In this document: piece after piece, positions 1-11,749 of the stretch | Layout: the number at the start of each line of letters is the position of its first letter | Numbering within the stretch: position 1 is the stretch's first letter | NCBI GenBank assembly: GCA_947652605.1 | Contig: OX393583.1 | Span: 10,147,222-10,211,221 of the forward strand | Origin: Elmis aenea | Lineage: Eukaryota; Arthropoda; Insecta; Coleoptera; Elmidae | Direction: 5' to 3' | DNA: 64,000 bases | Notes under the pieces: model-generated | Told to the model about the DNA's origin: nothing | Seen by the model: the letters and a program-made list of their open reading frames with translations, nothing else | Database searches by the model: none | Made by a program: the position numbers and the translations under genes

Positions 1-206
1 ATAAAAGTTTTTAGGTTTTTAAACATCAGCACCACGTCTTTTTTTTTTGAAGACCTGATTGATACTGAGAAAAATTACCAATATCTTAAATTTTAAATAT
101 TTCCGTTGCAACTACTAAATAGTGGAGTTTGGCAAATATTTTTTGTCCCTTAAATATACAAAAACCAGTTGGATTTGACGTCATAATGCAATAGTGTACC
201 TCCGTA

Positions 207-330
207 CAGGGTGGGCAAATTTCGATGTTTTCATAGGGAATCTCGGTAACTATCAGAGTTATGGAAAAACGGACCGCGCATCCTCGATTTCTTCTTTCGA
301 GAAAAAGGTAATGGTGAAACTGAAATTGGT
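207..330. mobile_element. Single end of a CAGGGTG-type MITE
   Basis: A TA dinucleotide at 205-206 is followed by CAGGGTGGGCAAATTTCGAT and then a segment (TCGGTAACTATCAGAG) resembling the centre of the large palindrome at 53356-53580. Only one end is visible, so the element is truncated. The TA flank and CAGGGTG terminus match the other Tc1/mariner-style MITEs of this window; assignment to that superfamily is inference. Confidence 0.5.
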
Positions 331-372
331 TATCGTCTTTTGTTTATCGTCTTTTGTTTATCGTCTTTTGTT
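331..372. repeat. 14-bp tandem repeat, three perfect copies
   Basis: The unit TATCGTCTTTTGTT occurs three times without interruption. It sits between the MITE end to its left and the palindrome arm and LINE relic to its right. Confidence 0.9.
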
Positions 373-466
373 TTCGAATCATCACTGATAACTCGATTTT
401 TTGTTTTATGATTATCTCACTGAGTTGATGGGATCTCCAAGTATTTACCATAGCTATATCTAATAT

Positions 467-559
467 TACAATCTTGGTTTCCGGGTTTGGAACCGCGTCT
501 TCTATATTTAGAAGTAGTTGACGTTTCGACCATTGTGTCTTGGTCTTTTTCAAAACGAC
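467..559. repeat. Single copy of the 93-bp arm of the 34-kb palindrome
   Basis: This 93-bp segment appears identical, base for base by eye, to the left arm (34187-34279) of the perfect palindrome at 34187-34372. It begins TACAATCTTGGTTTCCGGGT and ends TTCAAAACGAC. It directly adjoins the 3' side of the LINE relic. On the minus strand it contains GACC-loop-GGTC followed by GAAACGTC, loosely like the stem II and GAAA parts of a hammerhead ribozyme, but the CUGAUGA box is not present. The family is not recognised. Confidence 0.7.
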
Positions 560-564
560 TTTCT

Positions 565-1862
565 TAACTATTAAATCTTAACATTATTTTTCACATATTC
601 GAAACATAGTTTTTTAAAATTTGATATGGAAGTTGTTTGTTTAATTTCCACAGGTAATTCATTAAAAATCTTGAGCCCTTTGTAGTACAAGGCGTTCTGT
701 GTATTTGTTTTCGTTAGTTTTGGTAGTCTAAAGTCGTCTTTGTTCCTGGTCTGGTATTCGTGAATGTTACAGTTTTGTATTACATTTTTAGTCATGTAAC
801 GTGGTAAAAATTTATTTATTGTCTTGTATATTAAAAAAAGGCAATTAAAAGTACTTTGTTGACGTATACTTAACCACTTTAAGGTATTTAACATTTCGCT
901 TATTTTAGTGTATCTCGAGCATTTTAAAATAACACGCATTCCTCTGTTTTGTTGTTTCTGCAACTTAATCAAATCGCATTAGTTGCATAAGAAAAAAATA
1001 CTCGCACAGTAATCGAAGTGTGGAGCGATTAGTGACCTATATACTGTAATTTTTGCTGACAGGCTAAGTTTGGTTGTTAATCTGCCTAGAAAACTAATTT
1101 TTTTCGCAACTTTTTTCACAATGTAATTCACATTGCTGTTAAACTTAAGTTTATTGTCTATCATAACGCCAAGATACTTAATTTGCGAAACACATTCAAG
1201 TTCTTCATTATCTATTTTAACTTTAATGCTTACATCATTCGGTATTGGCCTGTTTCCTATTATCATAAATTTGGTTTTGTCTGTATTTAATTTTAATTTG
1301 TTAACTTTAACCATTCTGATACAACGTGTAGGTTATTATTTATCTTATTAATAGCCGACTCTAGGTTGCTATCAGAAGCTGTGATTAATGTGTCATCTGC
1401 AAAGAGATTTACACTACAGTTTTTTATATTGTGTTCCAAATCATTTAAGTACAGCACAAAAAGTAAAGGACCCAAAACTGAACCTTGTGGTACACCTAGT
1501 GTGCTGATAAGTTTTTCTGATTCTATATTGTTAAATTTAGTTTTTTGATAGCGAGTTGTAAGATAACTTTCAAACCACCTGTTTTCGATTCCTCGTATGC
1601 CATATTGTTCCAGTTTTTTAATCAGCCTATTTCTATCTATGGTTTTAAATGCTCTTTTAAAGTCTAAAAATACCCCCACAATGTATTTGTTATTTTCAAT
1701 TTGTTGCTTCCAATCAGCGAGCACAAGATTTAATGATGTTTCACATGTATGTTTGGCTCTGAAGCCGGATTGAGCGTCTGATAGTATATTGTTGTCTTCT
1801 ATAAACTGTAATATTTGTCGTTTGACAACAGACTCCATTATGGTATGGATGCCTCTAAAATT
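565..1862 (-). pseudogene. Non-LTR retrotransposon reverse transcriptase relic (LINE family 1, copy 1)
   Basis: Minus-strand remnant of a LINE ORF2. Piece 1838-1293 carries reverse transcriptase motifs: FLDFKRAF (first catalytic Asp region), GVPQGSVLGPLLF, and FADD (catalytic Asp pair). Piece 1314-979 continues with KLKLNTDKTKF and IKYLGVMIDNKLKF, the usual post-catalytic region. Piece 972-571 carries the C-terminal KLQKQQNRGMRVI and YYKGLKIFNELP blocks. One frameshift lies near 1303. One in-frame stop lies at 976-978, where the copy at 44.6 kb reads CNEG instead. The reading can be followed upstream to about 1862 (FRGIHTIMESV), where the element is 5'-truncated before the endonuclease. The clade is probably CR1/jockey-like. 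It is non-functional as it stands. Confidence 0.88.
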
Positions 1863-4239
1863 GTTTGCAGCTTCGTTGTTTTCTTAAAATTAGAACAGCG
1901 ACACAAGCTATTTAGTTAAAATTCATCTTCACAAATGAACTTACCTACGATTTTTTATCGCCCGTGCGCGATCGCAGTTATTTTCAGGAGAGTTTTAATC
2001 GCGCAATTTTTAGATGCGTGGTAAAAATATCGCCCGTGCACGACAGGCCTAAGCGTTTTAAATTCTACCTAAGAAAATACATCGCGAAAAGCGTAATAAA
2101 GTTTGGACCGCTCGCTGCTAATGCTGACACATTTTCCGACATAAATTTTTAAGAAGTGTAACGCAATAATTCTCAATGCAATACTTTCAAACAAAGGTTT
2201 GATAAGTGCAATAAATAAGGAAACGAGCGACAGGCAGCCACGATAAGGCTCCATCCGCCGTAATATATTTATGTTTATGTGGCTCGTGTTTTTTATTGCC
2301 TCTTGAAGACCGTTTAAGAAATATGAAGCCTAAAAATCAGAGCTAATTTGCAACCCCTGTATTCTTAAATATATCTCATTTTTCATCCCCTGAATCTGAC
2401 GGACCCTAATAAGAAAAATCCGTGGTGGGGGCGCGGCAGGGAGAAAAAAGTGGAAGGGAAAAGTTATCGAGGGGTAAAAATTAAGTTAAAAGAAGGGTGA
2501 ATAAAATTGCTATTGGATTCTAGACCATATTTTAGTGAGGGCTGTTTGTGTTTGTGTGTCTATTGATTTTTTTTTACGATTTTGCATCTCTTAAGCCTTT
2601 AATGGGCGCTAAAGGAAATTTTAATCGATGAATATTAATTATAAATAATAACCATAAGGGCGAGTTGGAAAAATTATTGTTGTTTTAACGGGCCATTGCT
2701 ACCAAAATGGAGTTTGGATGAAATGTTTGTCCCTATTTCGGTTTCCTTCCTTTCATTTCTTCTCCACATTGCTGCTACATCAGTGCAAAAGTCTCCTATT
2801 TTTTTTGTATTGCAATGAAACAAAATTTAAATGTCAACTCTTAATTTTGCAACGTAATTAGCTTAAAGCATTTGATTGCTATAATCAACTTCGGTTTTAT
2901 TATAAAAAAGAGCTTTACATTTGCGTAATTTGTTAGATAATTTTGCTATCTGTATTCTATCAGTAAAAGGCATTGTATTTAGCTAAAAAAAAAAACTGTA
3001 GAACTTCGAACTTCAAACAAAATCCGTTTAATTAAATGTCCCCATAAAAAATATTGTATATTGAATAGATTCGTTCCAAACCCTCAAAATTTACCTAAAA
3101 TAAAACATTTTAAGTGCCTATATTATTAGATCATATTGGTAAATAATAATAAAAAATAAACATTTAATTTCAATGATTGGATATTTTTATTTATAATTGT
3201 CCAAACATAAAATATATTGTATAATAATCAGTCGATGTAGGTAGGAGAGACATTACTGAATAGGTATTATTAAGATTTAAAAAAAACCTTAAAAAACAAG
3301 TTCTTTGTTCGACTTTTGAGTTTTTGGTCGATTTTCAAGATGTTCTTCAAGATTAAACCGTTCGAAGTTCGAGCATCCACTGGACGTCACAGAAAAACCA
3401 CTGTATTAAACGTAAACCTTTGTAAAATGTAAGATTTTAAATTGTTTTATTTTTATATTTTCAAATATTTATTTAAAAAAATATTAACAATTGTGGTTAC
3501 TTAACATTATCAACTGCTATTATCAGAATTTTAGTACAACCTTCCAGTAACGAATAAGGTGCTCATAAGGAATAATGCCATTATGATGGTTTTTATCTTA
3601 TGAAGTGCCTGTAACTGAATTTGCAAAGTGTGTACGTGACAGCAAAAGTCTATTTGGAAAAAAAAAATTTTGTTTACTTTTATTTAACTATAGGTTTGGG
3701 GTTGCCTTGGTAATTAATTTTATTAATACCGAGTCAACATAACAATTACAAGGGTGTATTTAGTTGCAAAAATTACCCATAAGTAGCTACATCTTTATGA
3801 AAAAAAAAATCACGTATAAGAGATTTGACTAAATGAAATCATTTCTTAATTTTTGGAATCCTTATAGTATTATTTAATGGGGCTAGTTCCAGGAAATATC
3901 TTTCAGTAGTCTAGTTTTCATTTGTTATGATTAAACACGTACTAACACATAATACATAGTTTTATAGCCTAATTGAACTAAAAAAATTAAGTTACATTGA
4001 CTTATCTTAGCTTGATTAGAACACTTTTTAATTTATTCTATTAAATCTTTGTTAAAGGAGTTAATACATGTTACAAAAGCTGATAATAACTTACTAACTT
4101 AGTCCCAAGTTCATCTACCATTAGGTGTAGGACTGCTAATGAATAACATTTATTGATATTTGAAATAAAATCACCAACCTTTGGTTACATCGTTTTTTTT
4201 TTACAACTCGAAAGTAAAGAAAGTAATGAAAATACTAGA
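1863..4239. other. 2.4 kb with no recognised feature
   Basis: No coding region or transposon end can be supported. The only local structure is two direct copies of an ATCGCCCGTGCRCGA motif (about 1958 and 2029) and a G-rich patch at 2424-2470 (GGTGGGGGCGCGGCAGGGAG). The rest is AT-rich with short homopolymers. Confidence 0.6.
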
Positions 4240-4671
4240 GAAATAGTTATTTACGTTACAAGACCGGAAAGTGGTTCTTTACTGGACGAGTAAACAGTAT
4301 TTGGACGAGCCGTAGGCGAGTCCTGAAAGCATACGACTCTAGTAAAGACACTTTACGGGTATGTTACGTACAATATTTTTTCTGCCTCCGCCACTGCCAC
4401 CAAAATCACTATGGTCACCATCCATAATAAACAATAACTTAACAAACTACAGGCGCAAACTCGCTTGGTGGTATATTGACGCTTGTTTGACAGCGAAAAA
4501 CAACTCATCACCATACCAACCAAGTACTTTCTGGCGTAGGCTAGTAAAGACAACACATTACCATGGTAACCAGTAACTTTCTGGCCTAGGCCAGTAAACA
4601 TGTATTTTTCCAGTCTAAAAATTGATCGGAACTACCTGATTTTTTGGACGGAGGCAGAAAAAATAATTTAC
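4240..4671. mobile_element. Degenerate element: hairpin-bearing end plus 292-bp MITE-like inverted repeat
   Basis: The block at 4240 (GAAATAGTTATTTACGTTAC) closely matches one at 20758 (GAAATAGTTATTTATGTATC), and both are followed by hairpins. Here GGAC at 4303-4306 pairs with GTCC at 4320-4323, and TCTTTACT at 4276-4283 pairs with AGTAAAGA at 4341-4348. A 17-bp perfect inverted repeat, TATTTTTTCTGCCTCCG, flanks 4374-4665. Inside it a unit like AGTACTTTCTGGCSTAGGCY occurs twice (about 4525 and 4568). The superfamily is not recognised. Confidence 0.45.
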
Positions 4672-6032
4672 AACTGTTTATTATACTTTTCATAATGCGA
4701 GATACAGTCTTTAAATTTTATATACTTTATACAGTTTGTTGCTCTTTTAGTTACAATGAAAAAACAAAAGAAATATTGCGGCAAAAATTGAATACACCTA
4801 ATTGAACAAAACAGACGAACTAACATGTTCATTAAACTTGTTCATTCCCAAATATTAATTTACCTTAGCCAAAGTTGTATATTTAAACTAAGAAATAAAC
4901 TATGACTAAAGGTTTTTTATTGAATAGCTAAAATTTTAAAAATATTCTTACAATCTTAGTTTTTGATAGTTAAAAAAAATTGAAAACGTTATTTTATTGA
5001 CTTTTTAAATACGTTCTATAGGAACGAATATATATCTTTGAAGGCATAAATCGCAATTAAAATTATAAATGATGATGGTTTGGATATTCCGAAACTGGAT
5101 TCGTAGAAAATAGAAATTAGTTTTTAAAATTTACTTAAATGGTAATGCAATAATATTAAATTGGAAAAATCTTTACTGGCCTAAATCACAAGCAACAAAT
5201 TTAACTGCCAACTCGATAAATAAGCCATGGACCATAGCATTCTGCAAATTTATTAAAAAATCAATGTAGATGCGATACCACAAATCAGATATAAGCAAAG
5301 ATATTTTTAACTGAATAATACTTTCCAAGTGATAATTCAAGCGTTAAAGATTAATTTAATTTTCGCGCTATCATTGTATTCACATCATTTTAGATAAATA
5401 CATTCTTGTCGTCGCCCATGTAACTCCCCTGCCATAGGCAGAATAGAAGATCCCCTTACTTAAATCCGGAAACGCAATGAGAGACAAACGAATAATCCTT
5501 TTTAAATTGCCCATTTTAAACTCTAGTGGTATATTTGTTTGTTGTTTGAAAGAAATTATTGTTTATTTACTTTGTTAATGTTTTATATGGTTTTTATGAG
5601 CTTGTTAAGTGATATGACTTAGGATATCAAAGAGTGACATGGGTAACTGTGTTATTATTAGAGTTAGAGCATTAGTTAAATTAGCAAAGTTGGACAGAAG
5701 TACAAAGGAAGAAGCTGAATAAAGTTTAATAATTAGTTTTGCAACTATAAAAGTGAACTGGGCAGACTTAAAAGCGTTAGTAACCTTACTTACGAAAGCG
5801 GACAGAAAAAAATATTTAAAATATCATTGCACAGTTTTACTTCCATTGTTTTTTAAAAATTTAAATAGTTACCATCTAGTCTTGGGCTAATAAGTAACTT
5901 AGTTCTATTCCTAATATACTATAAAAAAGTTAAGATCTAAAAGTCACCCATTGGCGTCTCTCATCTGTTTTAGCATTTGGCACTTTATTCTTGTGCACTA
6001 ACACAAACACTGGCTCTGCTTTTTTTTAAACA
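4672..6032. other. 1.36 kb with no recognised feature
   Basis: AT-rich sequence without a supportable ORF or repeat terminus. A slightly more complex patch lies at 5400-5490. Confidence 0.6.
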
Positions 6033-6250
6033 CTTGTCAAATTTTACAAGTACTGTCAGAGTGGTGCGTCAGGGGTGTGGTTGAATCTTTATTAAAGTAA
6101 CGCTACTGGTCGCCGAAATTCGTCAAAAAATTATCAAGACCAAAATATTCAATTATCTCTCCAAATTTATATTTTCGACCAATCACAAACTCAGATTACT
6201 TGGAAACGACCAATAAACGCATGAATATATGTTAATTACGAAAAGGATGT
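6033..6250. repeat. About 215-bp direct repeat, first copy
   Basis: The sequence starting TTGTCAAATTTTACAAGTAC and ending near GTTAATTACGAAAA recurs at 6567-6780 with scattered substitutions. Both copies contain GACCAATCA and GACCAATAAACGCATGAA blocks. The copies are about 535 bp apart in the same orientation. The family is not recognised. Confidence 0.75.
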
Positions 6251-6566
6251 TATCAGTAGTAATATAACAAGTGCATTGAAAGTTATCGATAATTTTTGGT
6301 AAATATGCCCACACATGAGTGAAGATTTGTCAAAAATTATAGATTATTTGCAATGCACGAGTTATATTTTGTCAGAAAATTTCCTTCACCTAACCTATCT
6401 GTCAAATTAAAATGCTGTTTAATATAGATAAATTAAAGTATACCTACTACTTACTGCGATTGTTATTATTAATAGATCATTTATAACTAATTTTTAATTC
6501 AAGAATTATATTTTAATAAAAATTAATACACCAAATAGTATTTAGGTAGGTACATACATAATCTGT

Positions 6567-6780
6567 TATGTCAAATTTTACAAGTACTGTCAGAGTGGTG
6601 TGTCAGGGGTGTGGTTTAATCTATATTAAAGTAACGTTATTGGTCGCCGACATCTGTCAAAAAATTATCAAGACCAAATCACCTTATTCCCTCTCCAAAT
6701 TTATATTTTCCACCAATCAAAAACTCAGATTTCTTAGAAACGACCAATAAACGCATGAAAATCTGTTAATTGCGAAAAAA
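6567..6780. repeat. About 215-bp direct repeat, second copy
   Basis: Second copy of the 6033-6250 repeat. Its 60-aa ORF is not considered real because the first copy does not conserve it. It leads straight into the 202-bp tandem duplication that follows. Confidence 0.75.
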
Positions 6781-6786
6781 AAATTA

Positions 6787-7190
6787 TCAGTGTATGATTA
6801 TGTTTATTGGCCGTTTAAAGGAAATCTGAGTTTGTTATTGGTCAAAAACGCAAATTTGACAGGAGGATCAACTCCTGGCAGAGAAATGTAAAATTATTAC
6901 CGTGTAATATTGCTCCTATTGGTAGTCTCTAAAGGATTTAAGATTAGTGATTGGTTGAAAACGCAAATTTGACAGGAGAAGGGAATTTTCAGTGTATGAT
7001 TATGTTTATTGGTCTTTTCTAGGAAATTTAAGTTTGTTATTGGTCGAAAACGCAAATTTGACAGGAGGATCAACGTCTGACGGAAATGTAAAATTATTAC
7101 CTTGTAATAATGCACCTATTGGTAGTCTCTAGAAGATTTAAGATTAGTGATTGGTTGAAAAGGCAAATTTGACAGGTGAAGGAAAAATTC
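6787..7190. repeat. Tandem duplication of a 202-bp unit
   Basis: Units 6787-6988 and 6989-7190 both start TCAGTGTATGATTATGTTTA. Each contains two copies of a TTGGTYRAAAACGCAAATTTG block followed by ACAGG. The same ATTGGTC/GACCAAT words occur in the adjacent direct repeats, so 6033-7190 is probably one composite repeat region. Confidence 0.8.
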
Positions 7191-7915
7191 TTGAGACGGC
7201 ACTGCTTTCCTTCCACCTGATACTGCGTTGTATGTGGAAAGTTTGTTAGTTAAAAAATTCTCGACAAAGTTGGATCATTCATCTATGTTGGCTTTTATCT
7301 TCAAAAAGTAATTATTTATAAAAGATTGCACACTTTTATAATACAACACAAAAAAGTCACCGAACCATAACCACCTGACAAACTTTTTATGCTGCATGCA
7401 AAAAGTATTAAATTCGTAAATTTTTTACACTTTCAACAACGTTAACAAATGATAAATTCAGTTCTCTATTTCAGTTTTACTCGCAAACAAATACGCTGAG
7501 TAGCTCCGTAACACTTATTTATAAATATAACATAATAAAAGGCATACTTTCCAGATACAGCAGCAGTTCCGAGAAACCCCTGTCCAACAACAAAACTAAA
7601 GCCAAAAGACAGAAATGAATAAAAAGAGAATAACTAAAATAAGAAACAACCCCGGCTTGTTCTTATCTTTATTTCTTCCAGTATTCAAAGGAAGTTCAAA
7701 CCACAATTTCAGCAACGCGGACATACCCGTCAACACTATGTTTAAATTACGTCTCGGAAAATATGTAGGTACCACAATTAAAAGTATTTATTCTAGTCAT
7801 GACTTTCAAATAATACAATCATATACATATTTGTCTATACTTAAGTCATCGTTTAATCACTGTTTTAGTACAAACAATCTTTAACTCTTTCTTGAATTAG
7901 TCAAAAATTGTAGTA
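7191..7915. other. No supported feature
   Basis: An 89-codon open frame (7615-7884, plus) starts MNKKRITKIRNN but shows no recognisable domain or codon signature. I do not call it a gene. Confidence 0.5.
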
Positions 7916-7923
7916 GTTATAAT

Positions 7924-9037
7924 CAGGGACTGAGAACGGAACGAAAACGAAAACGTTAAACGAAATTAACCGAAATTTTTTTAAGAACGAAAACGAAATA
8001 AATATTTTCCAAAACCGGTTTTAACCGGTTTTGTCGCTATTTCAATTTTATTTGTTAAACACAAACGCGAATTTACCTTCTGTGCTGGGGAGACTCCACG
8101 AGGCAGTAAAAAATCTCACTTGAATAAGCGAGCTTCACTTTTCTCCATATACATAATATTTATTAAGAACTTTATTGTTTATACTTGCAATTTCGTGTAA
8201 CACAATTAACGGTACAGATATTCTCTGTTTATAATTTGTTTTTTAGATCATCAATATAGAATATACACTTGATTGGATATATATTATCAATGTGTATGTT
8301 TTATTTGCGTTTAGATATAATAATAGTAAAATTTATTCCTACTTCGAAAAGGACTAATGTAAAAGAAGATTTATTGTTGCTAGTAAGATTTAACGGAATG
8401 TGAAAATGTATATTGTATGGTATATACAAACTATAAAGTTAAAGTATATTTCAAGTTAATATACGTTTTTTTTTATATATCTTTTTTATTTATAACATTT
8501 AGTAAATTATCCACTTGAATTAATGCTTTTGTAAATAATTACAGCAGGATCTTATTTAATTCAAATGCATAGATTTTTAGTACTAAAACAAATTTAAAAC
8601 AGCACTTGCTATATTTTCATATTTTTAGATAAAGATCGTGTGTCTAATTTAACCTAATCACGTTGTGTTTTTGCACCTTACGGGTGTTAAACTTAATAAA
8701 ATGGTTAAATGTTAATGTGTTTAACGATTTGGTAAAGTTAATATGGCGATGGCTCGCCAGTCTAAAATATGATGTCCGTGAGCATCAAACCCCATCGTCA
8801 TCGTTTATATTTTAGTTGAGACGCAAATATTGTTATCGTATTTATAGAGGGTTGTGGTGACTAGAAAACAAATTGATTTTTTGACGACAAATTGTAAAAC
8901 CGGTTTTAACCGTTATTATTTCTGTTCACGAAAACGAAAAAAGAATTTTTTCGGTTAGAACGAAAAGAACGAAAACGATATATTTCGTTTTCGTTCCGAA
9001 CAGAAACGAACGGAATTTTTTTAGTTTTTAGTCCCTG
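7924..9037. mobile_element. Non-autonomous hAT element with perfect 8-bp target duplication
   Basis: The element is flanked by GTTATAAT at 7916-7923 and 9038-9045. Its ends are inverted: CAGGGACT at the left and AGTCCCTG at the right. Both subterminal zones are rich in GAACGAAAACG words and ACCGGTTTTAACCG patches. Terminal CAGGG and an 8-bp duplication are hallmarks of hAT. No transposase coding remains in its 1,114 bp. Confidence 0.9.
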
Positions 9038-9129
9038 GTTATAATGGCTTAATATTGAACCACAGTTTAAATTTTTTTACCATATCTCAGTTAATACCGA
9101 ACTTTTGAATTATTAATAGTCCTTTCACA

Positions 9130-10205
9130 ATCTTCTCAAGAGAATGCAACCCATTATTGAAAGAAAAAATTTGATCCCAAATCACCAATTTGGGTTCAGA
9201 CATAAACACTCCACAGTTGACCAAGTCCATAGGATAACTAATATCATTGAAAGAGCATTAGAAGAGAAAAGAGTTTGTTCTGCAGTATTTCTGGATGTGG
9301 CGCAAGCATTTGATAGAGTTTGGCACGAAGGACTGCATTATAAATTGAAACATATCCTTCCCGAACAATACACACAAATTCTAATGTCGTATTAATCACA
9401 AAGATGTTTTAGGATCAAGCAGGAAGATGCCCACAGGGTAGTGTCTTGGGTCCAGTCCTTTACCTACTGTACTTGTGATCTTCCTGTACTAAAAAACAAC
9501 ACGATAGCTACTTTGCTGGCGATAATGCCATCCTAGCTGTCCGCAAAAGCAACGAAGAAACAGCAAACAAGCTGCAAACTTTCATCAATCAATTTCAAAG
9601 CTGGACAAAGAGGTGAAGGATAAAACTTAACGAAACCAAGTCAGTCCATATCGATTTCCCCAACAAACGAATAGAACACGCTCCGGTAACCATAAATGGT
9701 CAGATAATACCATACGCCAACACAGCCAAATACCTCGGCTTAACACACACAATAAACTTTGGTGGAAAGTTCATGTCAGAAAAAAGAGAGGAGTTGGGTT
9801 AGATATCGAAAAATGTACTGGCTCTTAGGAAGAAACTCCGCTCTGTCGGTACATAATAAGCTTCTACTATAAAAGCAGATACTAAAACCAGTGTGGACGT
9901 GCGGTGTACAGCTTTGGGATTGTACCAAAAAAAGCAACATCAAACTAATACAAACTTTTCAAAATAAAGTACTGAGAAACGTCGTAGATGCACCCTGGTA
10001 CATAAGAAAAGATGTTCTTCATAGGGACCTTAGATTAGAGTTTGTGGACAGTGAAATTCAGAAGTTTTCGAGAAGCCACGAAGAAAGACTACTGCAGCAC
10101 GTGAATATCGAGGCTATTCAGCTTCTTGATAACATAAATATAGCTAGGAGACTCAAAAGAAAAAACCCTTTGAGCTGGTATAATGTAACACTATTAGCGC
10201 TTTAA
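9130..10205 (+). pseudogene. Jockey-like LINE reverse transcriptase relic
   Basis: The first frame (9144-9395) reads NHQFGFRHKHSTVDQVHRI then FLDVAQAFDRVWHEGL, typical of the jockey clade, with the first catalytic Asp in FLDVAQAFD. Downstream, frame-shifted pieces give CPQGSVLGPVLYLLYL (about 9430), a degenerate FAGDN in place of the catalytic FADDT (about 9510), TKRxRIKLNETKS and NTAKYLGL. The last frame (9891-10205) matches the C-terminal region (VQLWDCTKKSNI, QNKVLRNVVDAPWYI, HVNIEA). At least four frameshifts or stops are present and both ends are truncated. It is dead. Confidence 0.88.
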
Positions 10206-10227
10206 AAAAAGTTTTGCAGGATTGGTT

Positions 10228-10317
10228 TGATGTGGCCTACTTTGATCATTTTTAACCAAACTGTGCTTTTTGCTTACCGTGCGTAAAGACTGACTTACTA
10301 TTCATGTGTGTAGGTTG
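10228..10317. repeat. Left half of a repeat split by the hAT at 10318
   Basis: TGATGTGGCCTACTTTGATC through TGCTTACCGTGCGTAA and ACTTACTATTCATG matches 33155-33245. The repeat resumes at 12031 after the hAT insertion. The family is not recognised. Confidence 0.7.
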
Positions 10318-10418
10318 CAGTGGCGTACGCAGGGGAGGGGATTAGGGGGATAAATCCCCCCCCGAAAATTTGAAAACGACTGAAATTATAATTACTGCAT
10401 TTCCAAACAAATAAAATA

Positions 10419-11749
10419 GGCTAAAATGTGGTAATACGCCCCAGCCGGAAAAACGCCCCACCTATGTAGTTTAGTTGTTTAATCATCGATGACACTACTA
10501 GTATCACATAATGGTAGTGTTAGTTAAGGAGTTTAGTATACCTCCACCACCTCACTAGTTTCCCGCTGAAAATCGAAAAAATTCGCAATTCACGGCAAGT
10601 GGACGTTGTATTATTTCTGTCTCAATTATTGAAAAAACAATTTCGCATGAAGTGTATTAGTATCGTTCAAATTTCGACATAAATTCGGAAAGCTTGTTTT
10701 ATATTTTATAACCTCTAAAATGACATTACGCATTTATTTATTAATGCCTCAATGGTCTTGGTACACCAGTGGGGCGTTTTTCACCACTGTTTGGGAATTA
10801 CGCCCCAGATCTAAAAGTGTAAAATGCCCCTTTTGCTTTAAGATCACTTTTTCTCAATTTCGGACGCCAATGAGGCAAACAGGTCTACTGCTTTTTCCAA
10901 ACGTGACGAAGTGCCCATCGATAGGAATAAAAATCGTGGAGAACAACAATCATCCCCAACTACTGTGCCATTAGATGAACCTGGGCCGTCAGGACTGCAA
11001 AGAACCTCACCAAAAAGGCCACAGCCATCTGCAACTACTTTTAGCAAAAAATCCTCTGAAGAAGAAACCCCTTCAAAATTTCTTGCACAAACAAATCCGA
11101 TTCCAGTCATTCCACCAATTCTTTCTAAAAGAAGACAGGCCGCTACGCTGTTGACATCTTCAGAAAACCGATGCAAACGTAAAATTTTATGTGGGAAAAA
11201 GCAAAACATCAGTGCGAAAAGAAAAGAGAAGAAAACCAAAGTTGCTAATGTAACCCGCGCACCAAAAAAAGATGAAATATTAAACGTTTTGAATCAACGT
11301 CATCTGAGAGTTCAGAGGAACTTCTTCTAAGGAAGTTTCAGATGAATCTGAAGAGATTTGCGTCAAATGCGGTGATTACTACTACTCCACGAAATCGAAA
11401 GTAGACTTGGATACAGTGCACAGCGTGTTCTCGATGCCTTCACGAAACGTGTACAACGTACGAAGATTTATGACACTTGTGTGGTGCAAAAATTAAGTTC
11501 TTACTAAAAATAAGTAGTAATATTCGTGTGGGGCGTTTTCCACAGCAGAGTGGGTAATACGCCTCAAAGGAAAGGGTTCCAAATTGTTTTTTTATTGTTT
11601 TCCTGCGTTTACTTTTCACAAACTTTTTATATTTACGTAATGTACACGCATTATACTAATTAGAAATGTATTTTTTGTTTAGAATAAAGCTATCATTTTG
11701 CAGTAACGAATTTTTTTTTAAAAGTGGGGCGTATTTCACCGTTTTACCC
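10419..11749 (+). mobile_element. Pogo-like deletion derivative nested in the hAT
   Basis: It is flanked by TA at 10417-10418 and 11750-11751. The terminal repeats are imperfect: GGCTAAAATGTGGTAATACG at the left, and the reverse complement of the right end is GGGTAAAACGGTGAAATACG, both running into CCCCA. The motif GGGGCGT/ACGCCCC recurs inside (about 10435, 10451, 10771, 10799, 11528 and 11727), plausibly transposase binding sites. Only the C-terminal coding part survives. TA duplication and the encoded tail point to pogo. Confidence 0.75.
10911..11500 (+). pseudogene. C-terminal tail of a pogo-like transposase with broken PHD-like finger
   Basis: The open frame 10911-11330 encodes a Ser/Pro/Lys-rich linker (LDEPGPSGLQRTSPKRPQ) with no DDE motifs. 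Past 11310, reading across frameshifts gives EEICVKCGDYYYSTKSKVD, then WIQCTACSRCLHETC and HLCGAKIK. This C-x2-C ... C-x2-C ... H-x2-C ... C series is the same PHD-like layout as the C terminus of the intact transposase at 27507. The N-terminal DNA-binding and catalytic domains are deleted. A cellular zinc-finger exon is an alternative but is less likely given the flanking TIRs. Confidence 0.7.

Noticed and set aside
467..559. Functional hammerhead ribozyme
   Set aside because: A short stem and GAAA are present, but the CUGAUGA core is not, so catalytic activity cannot be supported.
10844..11239. 131-aa minus-strand frame
   Set aside because: Antisense shadow of the pogo-like tail reading frame (10911-11330), which has the recognisable C-terminal architecture.
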